A DNA stretch of 64,000 bases from Desmodesmus armatus (GCA_007449985.2 VIIQ02000008.1:709001-773000), one strand, 5' to 3'; positions 44,901-58,400 are shown, counted from the stretch's first letter. Numbers and translations: made by a program. The notes: generated by a model not told the origin, from the letters alone.

Positions 44901-47900
44901 TCTCAGCACCCTGGGCTTTGCAGCACGCGCGCGCAAAATTGTCAACAAGGTAGCATGGCTGCCGTGGGCGCACAGACAGCAACTCCGATGAGCAGGACAG
45001 CATGTAACCAAGCATTCCTGATAGCAGCGAACTCTGCAGCGACATAGGGTCATTCTGCAGCAGAGCCACACTCACCACCTGACCCGACATGCACCAAGGG
45101 CACCCAAGCTGTGGCGCATGGTCCAAGCCTAGTATCTGGCTCGAGCTGATGATGGCTGTGTGTCAGCTCATCGCCTCCTCTCCTCGACAACTGCTATGCC
45201 CTGCCCTGTCCTGCCCCAATCCAGGCTGTTGTGAACGAAGACAACAATGACGATGTCACGCTGCTCCGGCAGAAGGTGAAGCGCCTTCACCAGGAGCTGG
45301 CACTGGCGCGCGCCCTGGCAGCCAAGGCCACAGCAGGACTGCGGGTCAGCGACAACAGCAGCAGCGTGACAGCCAAGGAGGCGGCACAGCAGGCGGCGCA
45401 CGAGGCGGCGGCTGAGCTGCAGGAGCTGCAGGAGCAGCTGGAACACGCGCTGCAGCTTATCAGTGACCTGGAGTGCAGGAACAGCGAGCTGGAGCAGGCG
45501 CGGGAGTTCTGGCTGAGGTGAGCAGGGTGATGCTCGCTCACACAACAGACCAGCTCGTGCTGTGCTGTGCTGTGCTGTGCTGACTGTGCTGAAGGCATCA
45601 AGGCCAAGTAACTGCAGGCTTGTGGCTGATGATCTCAATGCTGACAGATGCAGTTGGTGTGGGTGTGCTTTGAGGACAGGTTGTGTGTGGTGTGAACACG
45701 GGTGATGGGTGCAGGGAGCGCAATGAGTTGGAGCAGAACTGTCTGGAGGCCCGCCAAGATCTGGAGGCTATGAAGGTGTCGCTGCAGCAGGTGCGTGTTG
45801 GGGGCTGTTTAGTGCTGCACATTCTGACAAATGCAAAATCACTGCAACTGCCTGCCAAGCGTTGCACACCTGCTAGGACAGCCGACACCTCATGACAACT
45901 ACAGCAAGGACAATGGTATTGTGCTGGTGGGGTGGGCCCCTGAGGGCCAGCCATGTCCAACGAAGGCACCAAAGCCCTGCCTGCTGCCGCGGCTGTGTTG
46001 TTGGTATCCCACCCCTGCTGCCAGGCCATCAAGGAGAACAAGGAGAACAAGAAGAAGCCACGTTGGCTGCCTGATATGTTAGGCAAGGCAGCCCAGCAGC
46101 AGCCGTGCAGCACCCCTCCTGCACCCAGCCCTGCAGCGCATGCAGCAGAGGCCAGCAGCACACCCGGTAGCGCAGGCAGGTCGCCACTGCAGCAGCAGCA
46201 AGGCAGCAGCTCCAGCAAGCAGCAGAACAGCCCTGGCTGGAGCTTCAGCAGCATGTTTGGCAGCCGGAAGGACAAGAGCAGGGCAGCTGCTGCAGCAGCT
46301 GCTGCTACTCCTGCTGCAAGTGCAGACACTACATCAGGTGCTGGGGAGCTGGAGCAGGAAACACAGCAGACAGGTGAACATAGCCAGCAGCTGCCACAGG
46401 CCATGCAGGACTTGTGTCCTCAGCAGCACCAGCAGCAGCATGTGCTGCAGCTTGTCAGCCGGCAGCTGCAGGAGCTGACGGGGACGCTGTGCCCTGACAG
46501 CTGCCAGGCGAGGCAGCTAGCACACAGCGCCAGCTCACATGCTGGCGGCCTAGGCACGGACGCTGCTGCCAGTGCTGGTGCCAGCCAAACAGCGGATGCT
46601 GGTAGCGGCCAACTTCAGGGTGGGGACCTGCGGCTTCAGGAGCTGCAGCAGTATTACGAGACAATACCTGAGGTGGGTTGACATAGGGCATGCATGGAGT
46701 CTTACCCAACCTACCAGGGTAGTCTGCCTGCCAGGCTAAACCAACGTACCAGACTAGCTCAACGTTTCAACGCTGACGTCTGTTCAACATCAGGGCATCT
46801 TGTGTCATCAGCCAGACCGGTGTCCATGCGGGCACCCTCATTGTGGCTGCACGCGGCTGTGGAGGGGATGCTGTGGGGTTGCAGGAGCATGCCTCCAGCC
46901 AGCACAGGTGACCGCTGCACACAGCTGTGGAGTTGGCACTGACATGAAGGCTGTTCCAAAGTTTGCCTGCATAAAGCATGCTGAAATTGTCGCTGCCCGC
47001 CCACTTACACATGTACTCTGCTGCATGCCTGCTCGCCTCTGTGCCACTCCAGGTCCAATCTATTGTGGCTGCCCTGAGGACCCTGGCGGCCTGGCAGGCA
47101 CAGCAGACGCATGTGCAGGTGCAGCAGCAAGCAGCTGCCGCCGAGCCTGCACCCAGCAAGTCTCAGCCCCAGCCCAGTAGCAAGGTGGCTCCCTCTGAGC
47201 TACACAGGCAGCTGTTTGAGGAGCGGGAGGTCACTGCACAGCTGCAGGCACGCATCCGGCAGCTGCAGCAGGAGCTGCTGCTGGCCGGTGGGCCGGCCGT
47301 GGCTGCAACAGTGCCCTTGCCCTCCTCAGCCTCTGCCACGCCAGTGCCTGCTAAGCTCACGACAGCAGCGGCACGCCTGGCCAGGCTGTCGCCGGGCGTG
47401 GGTGTGCACTACAGTGCTGATGCTGCGTGCGTGAGGGTCCTGCAGGTGGCACCCACGCTGACCCTAGCACCCACAGCGCTGGAGGCAGCATTCGCCCAGG
47501 TGGATGAGGGCCCTACTGCTGATCCTGCAGCAGCGCAGGACAGCACTTGCAGTGCAGCGGCAGCCGCAGCAGGCGAACCTGCCGCTGGGGAGCAGGCTGA
47601 GCACGGGGTGCTGGTGCAGGTGGGCTTTGCAGCAGCAGCTGACAGCAAGGCAGACGCGCAGCAGGCACAGCCTGAGGCAAGCCACGATCAGCAGCAGCAA
47701 GAGCAGGAGCAGCAGCAGGCTGTCGCGGCAGCAGCAGCAGCTGCCGCCACCATTGCCGATCAGCAGGCGGTGATAGCAGACCTGAGAGCTCAGCTGACGG
47801 AGTTGCAGGAGCGCTTTGATCTCACGCAGCGGGAGCGCAGCAACTTCAACAGCAAGCTGCAGTCCATGCGCTCAGTCCTGGCCGCGGCGCGCTGCTCCAC

Positions 47901-50900
47901 ACCCAGCAGCCTTCTGTCCAGCAGTGGGCTGGCCTCGCCACAGCCGAGCTTTGGAGCGTTGGAGCCTGTCTTTGGGGTGAGGCGTCATGTCTGTGCGGAA
48001 GTGGTAAACGTAGCGGGGTCTTGCTTAGTTGGGCATTTCGGCTGTGCAGCAGACAGGCTTGTGTAGCCAACGTGACACAGAAACCAGCAGCAGGAGGCTG
48101 GATGAGAAGCGCTCATGCAGGTTGGCTGCTCTCATGGCTTGCATGTGTTGATGGATACCTGCCCCATTCCACTGGCTCCGGCCACAATGTCTAGCTGCCC
48201 CCTTACTCGCCAGGATGCTCCCAGTGACAGGTCGGCATGGCCAATCAGGCATGAGCTATACTCACTCAGCTTGATCGGGATCTCACGCACATGCTGCTAC
48301 ACCCTGCCACCCCTTGCAGAGCTCTATCTGTGAGGAGGGCGAGGAGGAAATGGAGGAGGAGGAGGAGGAGGAGGGGCAGAAGATGAGCTTGGCGGCCTGC
48401 GGCTCACTGAGTCGTTCAGCTGCTGGCACCCGCAGCCCGAGGTGTCTAGCCCAGTCAGGCTGCCGCAGTCGGGCAGTGATCCATCACTAGGTGCTGAGGT
48501 ATCACTGGCAGCAGGGGGGTCCACCTTGGACGAGGTGGGTGGGGTGGTGCTGGGCATCAGCTTGCTGTGCAAGTGGCCCTTGGGCGGTTTGTGTGGCTGT
48601 TGAGGGCACGTGGTGAGGCGTCCATACTGCAACGTGCTGTGGTGTTGTTGAGTGGCACCCAATTGGGCTGATGCTGTTGGCTGATTTTTGCGTGCCCTGC
48701 CCTGTTGCCTGCAGGAGATGAGTGAGGCGGAGGTGTGGCGGCAGCATCACAGCCAGATCCAGCAGCAGCAGGTTGAGTATGAGCGGAAGGAGCAGCTGGC
48801 CAAGGCGGTACATGCAGCGATCAAGACTGGCGCCCTGCTTGGTTACAGGACCTTCTCACCCAGTGCGTCCACGGCCCAGCACGGTCAGCACAGCCAACAG
48901 CCCCACCAGCTGACGTCAACTGCTGGCTCATGTGACCAGCACACGCAGGAACAAGCTGGGCCAGTAGGATTCACGCAGGATGGGGCCTTGCATGCGGAGC
49001 AGCAGGAGCAGGTAGTTGCGGCATGGGTTGAGCAGCAGTCTTCAGAGGCAGGCAGCAGCGACTCAGAGACCACGCGCAGCAATGGCAGCACGCGTGGCAG
49101 CAGCTGCAGTTGCAGTGCTGCTGATGAGGCTGAGGGTGCACAGCATGGCTGGCCCACTGCAGCCAATGAGCTGCATGGCAGCGGCATGCTGCCTGAGCCA
49201 GCAGCTTCGGCCCAGACTCACAGCAGCATCGACGGCCAGGAAGCAGCAGTGGCAGCTGAAGTGGCAGCAGCAGCAGCAGCAGCTGCTGGAGCAAACGAGG
49301 GGATGCAGTCTGTGCTGGGGCAGGACGAGGCATCAGAGCGCTGGCCTGCGTGGGACGCTTCAGCTTATGAAGACGAGATCAGGCAGCTGTCAGACCAGCT
49401 GCAGGTGAGGGCAGCTTCTTTTTGGGAAGCGGGGGGGGGGGGGGGGAGAGGGGACTACATGAATACATGTTCACGGAGGCAGACAGGGTGGTGGCACGGA
49501 TGGCGCGCCTCCAGCCTGCCCTGTTGGCGGCTTCAAGGCTGTTTGTGCAGCAAGGCGGGCCTGCACAGTGGGTGGTTTCGTCAGCTCCGCAATCCACGTG
49601 TCCAACCGCAAACAAAGAGCATGTGCGGCTCCTGACAGGCCGGCACACACATAGCTGTGCAGGCCTGTTGTGTGGATGTAACCCAAGCTAGGGTGTTGAC
49701 TCAGCTTTGTGCTTTGCATGCTGTGTGTGCAGGGCTATGTGACGGCCAACTCCCAGCTGAAGGCGCTGCTGCAGCAGCGTGAGGCGGAGCTGAAGGCGCA
49801 AAGCGAGTGCCTGCAGCAGCAGGGGCATGAACTCAACTGCTGCCAGGACTTTGTGGAGGTAGGAGGGGCATATGCACTCCCTCAGCAGGGGCATGCAGGG
49901 GCAGGGGCCGCATGCAGAGTTGGGATCAAGCAGTGTGTGACTCTTGAAGGTTGACTGCCCGCTGCACAGGGCGCCTTGAAAGGGCCGCTGCAAGCTCCTG
50001 AGCACTCCCTTGCGCTCTTCCCTCCTAGAGTCGGCCTCTAATGACAGCAGGGCGATGCAGGTCTGCGACATGCGGCGGCCGCACTCTGTTAGTGCCTTCC
50101 ACATACTCAGGGATGTTGCTGCCTGTTGTTGGGTTGCTGCCTTGTGCGTGTTTGCCATGGCAGGAGCTGGAGCAGCGCCTCAAGGAGGCGGATGAGTCTG
50201 CTGCCGCGGCCCAGGCTGAGCACTGCGATGCCATGTGGCTCAAGGGCCAGGTGGAGGGCCTCAGGGGCCTCAACGAGGCACTGCAGGTGCAGCTGGATGA
50301 GATGGGCCCTGAGCTGGTGCTGCGGGCCGCACAGGTCGAGGAGCTGCAGCTGCTGCTGCAGAGGTGGGTGGGCTGCGTGCTGGCTGTGCTGGTGATGAGA
50401 GAGGGGCGTGACCTGTTGCTGGCTGCATGTGCGGTGTGGCTGCTTCATTGTAGGTGCTGCTGCTGCAGGGTGGTTGGCAGTCGCGGGTGCTGATGTTTGC
50501 CAGCGTCTGCAAAAGCTTGACTGAGGCGGCTCTGCAGCATGGTGTCTTCCAGGGCTGCTGCCTTGCATTACCTTTTGCTTTCACACACCATGCACTGCTT
50601 TGCTTGCAGGTACAGCCAGCAGGACAGCGTGTCCTCTGGACAGCAGCCAGATGCTGATGCTGGACCAGCACCTCCAAGCACTGCAGCCGCTGCAGCCCAG
50701 GCTGCTGAGACAGCTGTCGCTGCAACAGTCGTGGCTGCTGTGCCCGCTGTAGATGCGGGCACTCAAACGGCTGACTTGGCAGGCGAAGGTGCAGACGGTG
50801 CCAGTGCAGCAACGCCTGGCTGCAAGTCCAGCGTCCAAAAGCCGCAGCTGCAGTTGCCTGCCGATGATGCTGTGCCCCATGAGTCTGGTCAGTACGACCA

Positions 50901-53900
50901 AGGGTGCAGGACCCCGACAGGCAGTATAGTACTGCAGGCTGCCTCACCCGCACGCACACCTGGCAGCAGGCGTGGGCGGCACAGAAATGGTCCACTGCCA
51001 GGTGCTGCTGTTGAGCAGGGCCAGCAGCCCATGTCGCCATTTAGGCAGCTGCGTGTGCACACACACCATCTGCGTGCTGAACCGCACAACGCGCAGGTTG
51101 CGACAGAGCAGCGCACCCTGCTGCAGCAGCAGATCGTGGCGATGGGGCTGGTCATGCAGCGGCAGCAGCTGGAGCAGCAACTGGACCAAGTCCGGCAGCA
51201 GCTGCAGGGGCTGCAGCACGAGCAGGCAGGTGGTGCAGCTGGTGCGGGTGCCATGCTCTCCCGCCTGGGCTCTCCTGCACAGCATGACGCGGCATACCTC
51301 GGCAGCCCCCAGCAGGAGCAGCCGCCGCAGTCGCCTGCACGCCTGCTGCTGCAGCCGAGGCTAGGCCAGCAGTCGCGCCTGGCGTGCAGTGGCAGCAGCA
51401 GCCCACAAGCTGTCCTTCCTGGGGCTGGCATCGCAGGTACTGCTGCTGCTGTGGGTGACCCAATGCCGATACGGCGACAGCGTTCAGTAGGGATGCTGGT
51501 GGTAGGACCCTGCGCTGCAGAATCTGCACAACCCAGTTCGCCCCAGTTGACTCCAGGCACAGATGCACAGGCAGCGATTCCCATGGAGGCGGGGCAAAGC
51601 CCAGAGCGTCGTGCTGGCAGCAGCAGCAGCCCGAGCCGTGACAGCAGCGCGGTCAGCACGCCGCGCAGCACAAGCGCCAGCGACAGCGGTGACAGCACTG
51701 AGCTGCTGAACGAGCTGAATGAGTTGGCGATGGGGCTGCAGCAGCTGGCATGCGCGTCACACCAGGCCAGCACGTTCAAGGCCGTCTCTGCCACCACGCT
51801 GCGCTGCTCACAGACGCTGCCCGCTGGGGCAGCTGGCCCAGGCAGCGCTGCGGTCAGTGGGGCTGGCAGTCCGGTCAGCTGGCAGGGACAAGCAGTAGAG
51901 AGCCCAGGCAGCACTGCAGGGGCGGGGGCGCTGCTGCAGGCAGCAGCTGCGTTGGATGCAGATGCCACGCTGAAGTTGCAGGCAGACTTGCAGGTCTCAA
52001 GTGCCTATGAGCTGGCTGCAACCAGGGGCCTGCTGCATGCAGGAGCCGTGGTGCAGGAGCTTAGGAGTGTGCTGACAAGCACGAAGCACACCGGGCATAG
52101 GACGCGGCAGGCAGCCAGCACATGCCATGCTTCTGCTGCAGCAGCAGGCAGGCTGCCGCAGATTGGAGCAGCAGCGGCAGGGCAGCCAGCTGGTAGCACG
52201 CCGCCCAGGGACCAACAGCTTCAGCGGCACCCAGGAACTGGGCAGAGGCAGCGGGAACGGGAGCAGTCTCCCCCAGTGGTGCGCACCCTGTTCAGCACAC
52301 GCGAAAGTGCTGACTTCAGTGCCACGGAATCCTTGGGTGATGCTGCTAGGGCATCCTCAGCCGTGCCGGCAGTAGTGGCAGCGGCAGCGCCAGGGGGAGG
52401 GTCACCTGCACAACAGCAGGACAGTGTCAGTATCCTGCGGCAGCTTCAACAGCAGCAGCAGTACATCATACAGCTGCTTGGGAGCTTGTCAGCTATGCCG
52501 CAGCCAGGCACTGTTGCTGGTGGCAGCCCGTCGGCGGCTCTCCCACTGCAGCAGCTGACCGATGCGCAGCAGCAGCTGCAGGTGCTGCTGCATGTTGCTG
52601 GAGCGCTCATGCAGCAGGCACATGTTGAGCAGGGCGGCGGCAGCGACAGCGCTGCGGATGCTGCGCAGGGTGTGCTGCTGGCGCCTAGCGCTCTGGGAGC
52701 AGCCGGTGTCCGGAACTCTGCTGATTTGGCAGGTTCAGGGCGGCAGGGGTCGGGGCACTGGTCAGGCTCAGCAGCAGCAGCAGCAGCAGGTGGTGGTGCT
52801 GCTGAGCACACCCCCGGGAGCTCACCCACCAGGCAGCAGCACAAGGCTGCCGGGCTGCAGGAGCTGCAGGGTAGCAGCCCCGACCAGCAGCAGCAGCGGG
52901 ACAGCAGCCCTGACAAGCTGCGGCGCAGTCAGCGGGCGAGGCCGTGGTCTGCTGCTGCTGCTGATGGTGATGATGCGGTCCGTGCTGCTGCTGGTCAGCA
53001 GCTGGCGCTGGTGGTTGGCAGCAGTAGCAGCCCTGCACATTGGCAGGGCGAGCAGCATCTCCAGCAGGTTTCTGCTAGCGATCAGGAGCAGCCTGGCGCT
53101 GGCGCACATGCTGAGGAGCTTGCGCAGCTACGTGGCGAAGTGGTGAAGCTGCAGGTGCAACTGCAGGAGGCGAGGCTGCAGGTCAAGTCGGCACGCAGCC
53201 TGCTAGGCTCCTGTATCAGCGTCGATGGCAGCCGAGCGCGCAGCACGACACCAGACCATGCGTGGGCGCGGCAGTCCTTAGACTCTGTCAGCACCCCTGC
53301 TGGGGCCGCTGCCGCCTCAGGGGCGGTCACTGCTGCCAGCACGGGGGCCACTGTGGCATCAGGCAGCAGTGCAGGGACGCCTGCGAGCCGGCTGGTGCTG
53401 CTGAACGGCCGCAACAAGGAGCTGCAGGTGCAGTGCGAGCAGCGGGAGGGGCAGATACGCACGCTCGAGAAGGAGGTGCGGCGGCTGCAGGTGCAGCTGC
53501 AGCAGGCGGCGGTGCCGGCCTACCTTGGAGGGAGTGCAGCCAGCACCGCAGGTGGCTTGACCCCGAGGGGTGCTGCCACCCCCAGGCATGGCCTGGCTGG
53601 TATCTCTGTCTCTGGTCTGGCAGGGCCTGGGCCTAGCCTGTTCAGCCCTCAACGCAGGGCCGTCTCCAGCCCTGGGACGTCTGGCAACACCCCTGGCAGG
53701 AGCTTCGGTGCTGCAGCTGCAGCGTACGGCACGCCGCCAGCGATGTATGGTGCGGCGGGAGCAGCTTCACCAGGGCTGGGAGGGGGCGCCTTTGCAGGCA
53801 CACAGCCAGCCTTCATGCCGACAACCCGCTTTGCGAGCGGGTCATCGCACGGCTGCATCCCAGAGGTGCAGACCTGGCTGTCTCACCCCCACGTGGCCTA

Positions 53901-54123
53901 CACGGCGGCGACCGCTGAGGTTCGTGGCAGCACTAGTGGTCAGGACTCGCAGCAGCAGTCGGGGTCAGGGTGTGGTCAAGTGCACAGCAGCAGTACCTCT
54001 GTGCGTGCCTCACTGGATGAGGTCAGCTGTGCAAGCAGCAGCAGCAGGGGCAGGGCCAGGGGCATCAAGGTGGGGTCTGGTAAGCCGCCCCTGCATGTGT
54101 CATCTTTGCGAAGGCCGCGGTGA
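41907..54123 (+). CDS. Giant KIN-12-type kinesin with long coiled-coil and low-complexity tail
   Basis: An N-terminal microtubule motor. Exon 1 (41907-41993, 29 codons) splices in phase to VVVRVRP (42169-42217), then [28 protein letters not shown] (42514-42639), then [34 protein letters not shown] (from 42818; P-loop GQTGSGKT). Switch I is [11 protein letters not shown] and switch II is [64 protein letters not shown] and [16 protein letters not shown] match the plant KIN-12 (PAKRP) pattern, a group acting in spindle midzone or phragmoplast. The neck leads to heptad coiled coils ([21 protein letters not shown]-like blocks near 47220, 47780, 49750 and 50165). The last exon (~50611-54123, about 1,170 codons) is mainly Ser/Gln/Ala low complexity with short coiled coils, ending RRPR. 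Exons around 48320-48535 are unclear because a GAG repeat lies in competing frames. Treating it as one gene is inferred from continuous phase and coiled coil. Confidence 0.82.
45557..45583 (+). repeat. (TGTGC)n pentanucleotide repeat in kinesin intron
   Basis: Five units of GTGCT/TGTGC in tandem. Shorter runs of the same pentamer sit directly before several 3' splice sites elsewhere in the window (about 10870, 28530, 34157 and 42486). Confidence 0.8.
48334..48374 (+). repeat. GAG/GGA microsatellite at a kinesin exon
   Basis: A run of GAG units encodes poly-Glu in one frame and poly-Gly in another. The Glu frame meets a stop downstream, while the frame joining correctly to the next exon is the Gly one. 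A slipped repeat unit or a cryptic splice site could explain this. Confidence 0.6.
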
Positions 54124-54635
54124 GATGTACCAGCACAGTGATGCAGGCATTCTCTTGTTTGCAGGGTGCAGGCAGCAGTTTGAGAGATGTTCGTTGCTAG
54201 CAGGTGTCATCTGTCAATAATGCATGGAGTGGTGTGACTGGCAGTGACCTCACGTGATGGTGGGATGCAGACACACTGGGTGCCTGGTGGTGGTAGGATG
54301 GGTGGTGTGTGCTGCCGGGGCGCTTGGCATCTGACAGCTGCATAAGCAGCAATAGCAGTACTGCGCCTGGGGTTTGTCGTTGCTTTTGATATGATGGATC
54401 AGTCCTGTGCTGTTAGGTTGTAGGCGCCAGCTGTCGTGGTTGAATGATATTGCTCCTGCTGATCGCAGAACGATCAGGGTCACACCGCATGCTGGGCCTT
54501 GGGGTGTTAGGGAGAGGTTTGCGTGATGCTTGGCACAGGTCTGCCATATTTCATGACAGCAGCGCGTTGTACCAAGTTCAGTAGACTTTGCAGTGCAGCA
54601 CATGCTGTCCAGGCGAGCTGCTGCTCCCCTTTGCT

Positions 54636-54640
54636 TGTAA
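54636..54640 (+). terminator. Candidate TGTAA poly(A) signal, kinesin gene
   Basis: TGTAA lies 513 bases after the kinesin stop codon. Confidence 0.35.
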
Positions 54641-54775
54641 CCAGACACCTGTTTGCAATGACGCTGCACTCCGATGCATACCGGTAGGACAACACAGTTG
54701 TGTATCCGCCCTCAACTGCTGGCAAGGGTGGATGTTGCATTTATATACACCCCATACCGCCTTCTGCTCAGACAC

Positions 54776-55061
54776 ACAACACCTCTAGATCTAGCCCAGC
54801 CCAGCCCAGCCCAGCCCAGCAGGAGGAACAACCAGCATGACCCAGCACTGATGATCACAGTGGAGCTTTGATGCAACATCCAGCCCAGCAGGAGGCAGCA
54901 ACTGGCCAGGCACCTTCAGGTCACAGTGAGCCAAGGGTTTGGGGGCCCCGAAGCTCGTCTAGCTTCAGCTGCACATGCATATGCATCACTATCTACTTCT
55001 TTTCGTTGACAGACACGGCAGCTTCAGCCTCTGCGATCTTATTACAACACCTCTAGATCTA
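54776..55061 (+). repeat. Direct 18-bp repeat upstream of NOG2
   Basis: ACAACACCTCTAGATCTA occurs identically at 54776-54793 and 55044-55061. It contains the 8-base palindrome TAGATCTA. The first copy runs straight into five AGCCC units (54793-54820), and CAGCCCAGCAGGAGG also occurs twice nearby (about 54816 and 54881). Confidence 0.8.
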
Positions 55062-55450
55062 CCGGCCGCACAGCCGGCACAGCCCCCACATCCGCTCTGG
55101 AGCACCACCGCTGGGTAGGGTTATGGGAAATGCATCTCTGTTCTGATACCCAAACCCAGCACACTGCCCAGCTGCAGGCGTGGCGTGCAAGCCATCCAGC
55201 AACAACCCCATGCCAGCCTGACAGTCTTGGGTCAAAACTGACAAAGTGACAAATGTGCCGTTGATCGTCCATTTAGTCGCAGCGCTGCTGCCGCAGGATA
55301 TTGAAGTGCTGCGTAAGCGCCAAGGATTCAAAGGACGACTGTCCCTGACTGCGCCAGCAAGTTGCTGCTGCTGCTGCCCACCTTCTGTGGCAGCTCTTGA
55401 TGTACTGACAGCAGCACCCAGCGCATTCATCTGTATATAACTGTATCACT

Positions 55451-58400
55451 ATGCCTAAGAGTAAGGCAGGCGGCGGCTCTGGCAAGAAGCCAAAGCACAG
55501 CAATGATGCAAACCGGTCGAATGCCAAGGGGGCCAAGGGCCAGCGGGATGCCGCAACGGTGAGTCCCTACGCCTTTCTATCGCACGTACGAAAGCATTGG
55601 AGCAGGCCCTGACGCGTGTGTGCTGCCGTATGCTGCAGGTCCGCCGCCTCAAAATGTACAACACCAGAGCAGTTCGAGACAGGGGGGGCAAGATCATACA
55701 CGAGGTAAGGACATGGCTGTGGGCTGATTGGCCTTCTTGTAGCCGTCTTAAAGGAATCATCAGTGATCCAGAGGGGCAGGTGGCAGCAGGCACCACAGCA
55801 GCAGTGGCAGCAGCAGCAGCAGTCTGGACTGGCTGCTGCTGCTGCTGCCGCCGCTGCAACAGCCAGCCACAGCTTCTTGACATCCTACTGTAGCATACAT
55901 ACTTTAGCTCCTCGTTCTGTAAGCTGATGGCACCAGGCTTGCAGCAGGTGTCCCAAACCTGCACCAAGAAGATCACTCACCCCCGCTCCTTTCCGCGTGC
56001 TCCCGCAGGACCTTCAATCCAAGGATCTGCCCACCACCCGCATCCAGCCAGACCGCCGCTGGTTCGGCAACACCCGTGTGATTGGCCAGAAGCAGCTGGA
56101 GCAGTTCAGGGATGAGATGGCCACCAAGATCAACGACTCCTACACAGGTAATGCAACGCTGCAGATGTCAGCCTCGGAACATGGCAGGCCTGCGCTGTTG
56201 AAGACTCGAGAGCTGCACATGGCTTATGTTCACCCCCTTGCACATGGCATATGGTCACCCCCTGTCAGGTGATGTTGGTGTGGAGAGTACGGCCCCGCGG
56301 CAGAAGTGCAGATGCCCCCCCCCCCCCCACACACACACAACCCACAAGCTTCCCAGCTGGCGGCCCCTCTGGTTCATAACCCTCACACACAATCTCGCCC
56401 ACCCTTCTGGCAGCTAACCGCGCTTGTTTATGTTTGCGCTGTTGTTGTTGTCCCGCAGTGCTGCTGCGTGAGAAGAAGCTGCCGCTGCAGCTGCTGGATG
56501 ATCCTGAGAGGAAGGTGGGGGCCAAGCAGGCGCGTGTGGACCTGCTCAGCACACAGCCCTACGCATCAACCTTTGGACCCAACCGCAGCAGGAAGCGACC
56601 CAAGCTGTCGGCTGAGGGCTATGAGGGGCTTGTGGCACGCGCACAGCAAAACGAGGAGACGTGAGTGTTGATGCTGTTCTGGCTGGATGTTATGGGTTTT
56701 GTGTGCATAGCCGGTGTTTCAGGCAGGATGCAGCGCAAATGACAGTCTTGCAGCGTCTGCAGCGGCAGCTCTCAATTGCAGGGCAGGCTGTGCAGGGGCC
56801 GGCGGCAGTTGCAAAGGCAGCAGTGTGCCAGTTCCCAGTGTGCAAGTTGGCTGCGCAACATGCAGCAGCTCGCCCACAAACTGGTCATGAATCTTCAGGT
56901 CTCCAGGTGCACATGAAAAGGGGACTGTCTCTCTCTTTCGTTCAAGCTTGACAATGCTCAGGTGCTGACAGGTGCTTGTTTGTGCTTGCTGCTGTATCCT
57001 GTGTGTAGGTTTGAAATCAAGGTTGATGCAGCAGCACCTACCGGGGAGTTTTGTGAGTTCAAGGATGCGGTAAGTTCCTTCCCCTCACATCAGACCGACC
57101 GCATCACACTTGACCGATTTGGTTACGCTAGACAGCCTGGTTACATGAGATTGATCATAGCCGCCAAGCAGCCTGCATCTTCAGCACTGCACACACTCTC
57201 CCCAACTCCAGCTTGGGCATGTAGACACATGTAGCCTAACCTCGCGTCATGCAAATTGCCAGCACTTTCATAACCCAATGCCACAATGCCGTCCTCTCTG
57301 CTGCTTTCCTGCAGGCCAAGGACGCCATCTTTGAGAAGGGCCAGTCGAAGCGCATCTGGGGTGAGCTGTACAAGGTGCTGGACAGCAGCGATGTGATCAT
57401 CCAGGTGCTGGACGCACGAGACCCTGATGGCACACGCTGCAAGTTCATCGAGCAGCACATACGCAAGAACTCGAGGCACAAGCACCTCCTGCTGCTGCTC
57501 AACAAGTGTGACTTGGTAAGTGTGTCTCACAGCTGGCGAGGGAGGGAGGGTGAAGTTCAGGGTGCTGTGCTTGTGGCGTGGTGTGGTGTTCTGTGGATGG
57601 TAATGGTAAGCAGGGTGGTGAGGTTTGTGATGGTGTGGTGTTGGGTAGGCACTGTACCCTGGGTTGCTGTATGTTGTGCTGCGTAATGGTCGATGTGTCT
57701 GCTATCGGCGAGGATGAATCTTCATTGTCCGTACCATCAGAGGCTTCGGCTGCTGATGACTAAACATGAATCTCGTTAACCTGAGCCGCCTTTTGTGCAT
57801 GAGTTGTTGTGTCTTATTTTTGAACATATGACCTGTGCTGTGCTGCACTGTTTTGTACTGCAAAGGTTGTTGCTTTCCTCGCTCCTAGTGATGCCTGATG
57901 TGTGTGTGGCTGAAATGATGGCTTACAACTTAAATATACACCGAGCAATGCACAATGTTGCACTCTGCCTTGAGAGACAACATATCCTGATCAGCCACAT
58001 GTGCTAAGGACAACATGCTGGGCCATCCCTGGCATGCTCGATGTTGGTGCTTCCAGCACTCTCTACCTGCTGTCAATTCGTGCTCTCAGGTTATGTGTCT
58101 TGCCTTCGCCACACACATGCTACAATCTTGATGCTTCGCACGTCCATATAGCAATCATGTTCCATGCCGCCACCACCCCCCTACCCTGCCTGCAGGTTCC
58201 TGCCTGGGTGACCAAGCGCTGGCTGCACACGCTGTCCCGGGAGTTCCCCACGCTGGCCTTCCACGCCAGCATCACCAACCCCTTTGGCAAGGGTGCGCTG
58301 CTGTCGCTGCTGCGGCAGCTGGCCCGCCTGCGCAGCGACAAGCAGGCCATCAGTGTGGGCTTCATTGGCTACCCCAACGTCGGCAAGAGCTCCGTGATCA

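Larger units (their letters stand above)
54124..55450. other. Intergenic, kinesin / NOG2
   Basis: The kinesin 3'UTR and the NOG2 promoter region, both plus strand. It contains a TGTAA at 54636, an AT-rich TTTATATAC at about 54740, a (CCCAG)n run at 54793-54820, and an 18-base direct repeat at 54776 and 55044. No supported gene. Confidence 0.5.

Noticed and set aside
48318..48400. GAG and CAG arrays as CRISPR or satellite DNA
   Set aside because: They are simple trinucleotide runs inside exons with no spacers, normal for GC-rich algal coding sequence.
50889..51968. 359-codon minus-strand open frame
   Set aside because: Antisense shadow of the CAG-rich kinesin tail, reading as Cys/Leu/Ser-rich low complexity.
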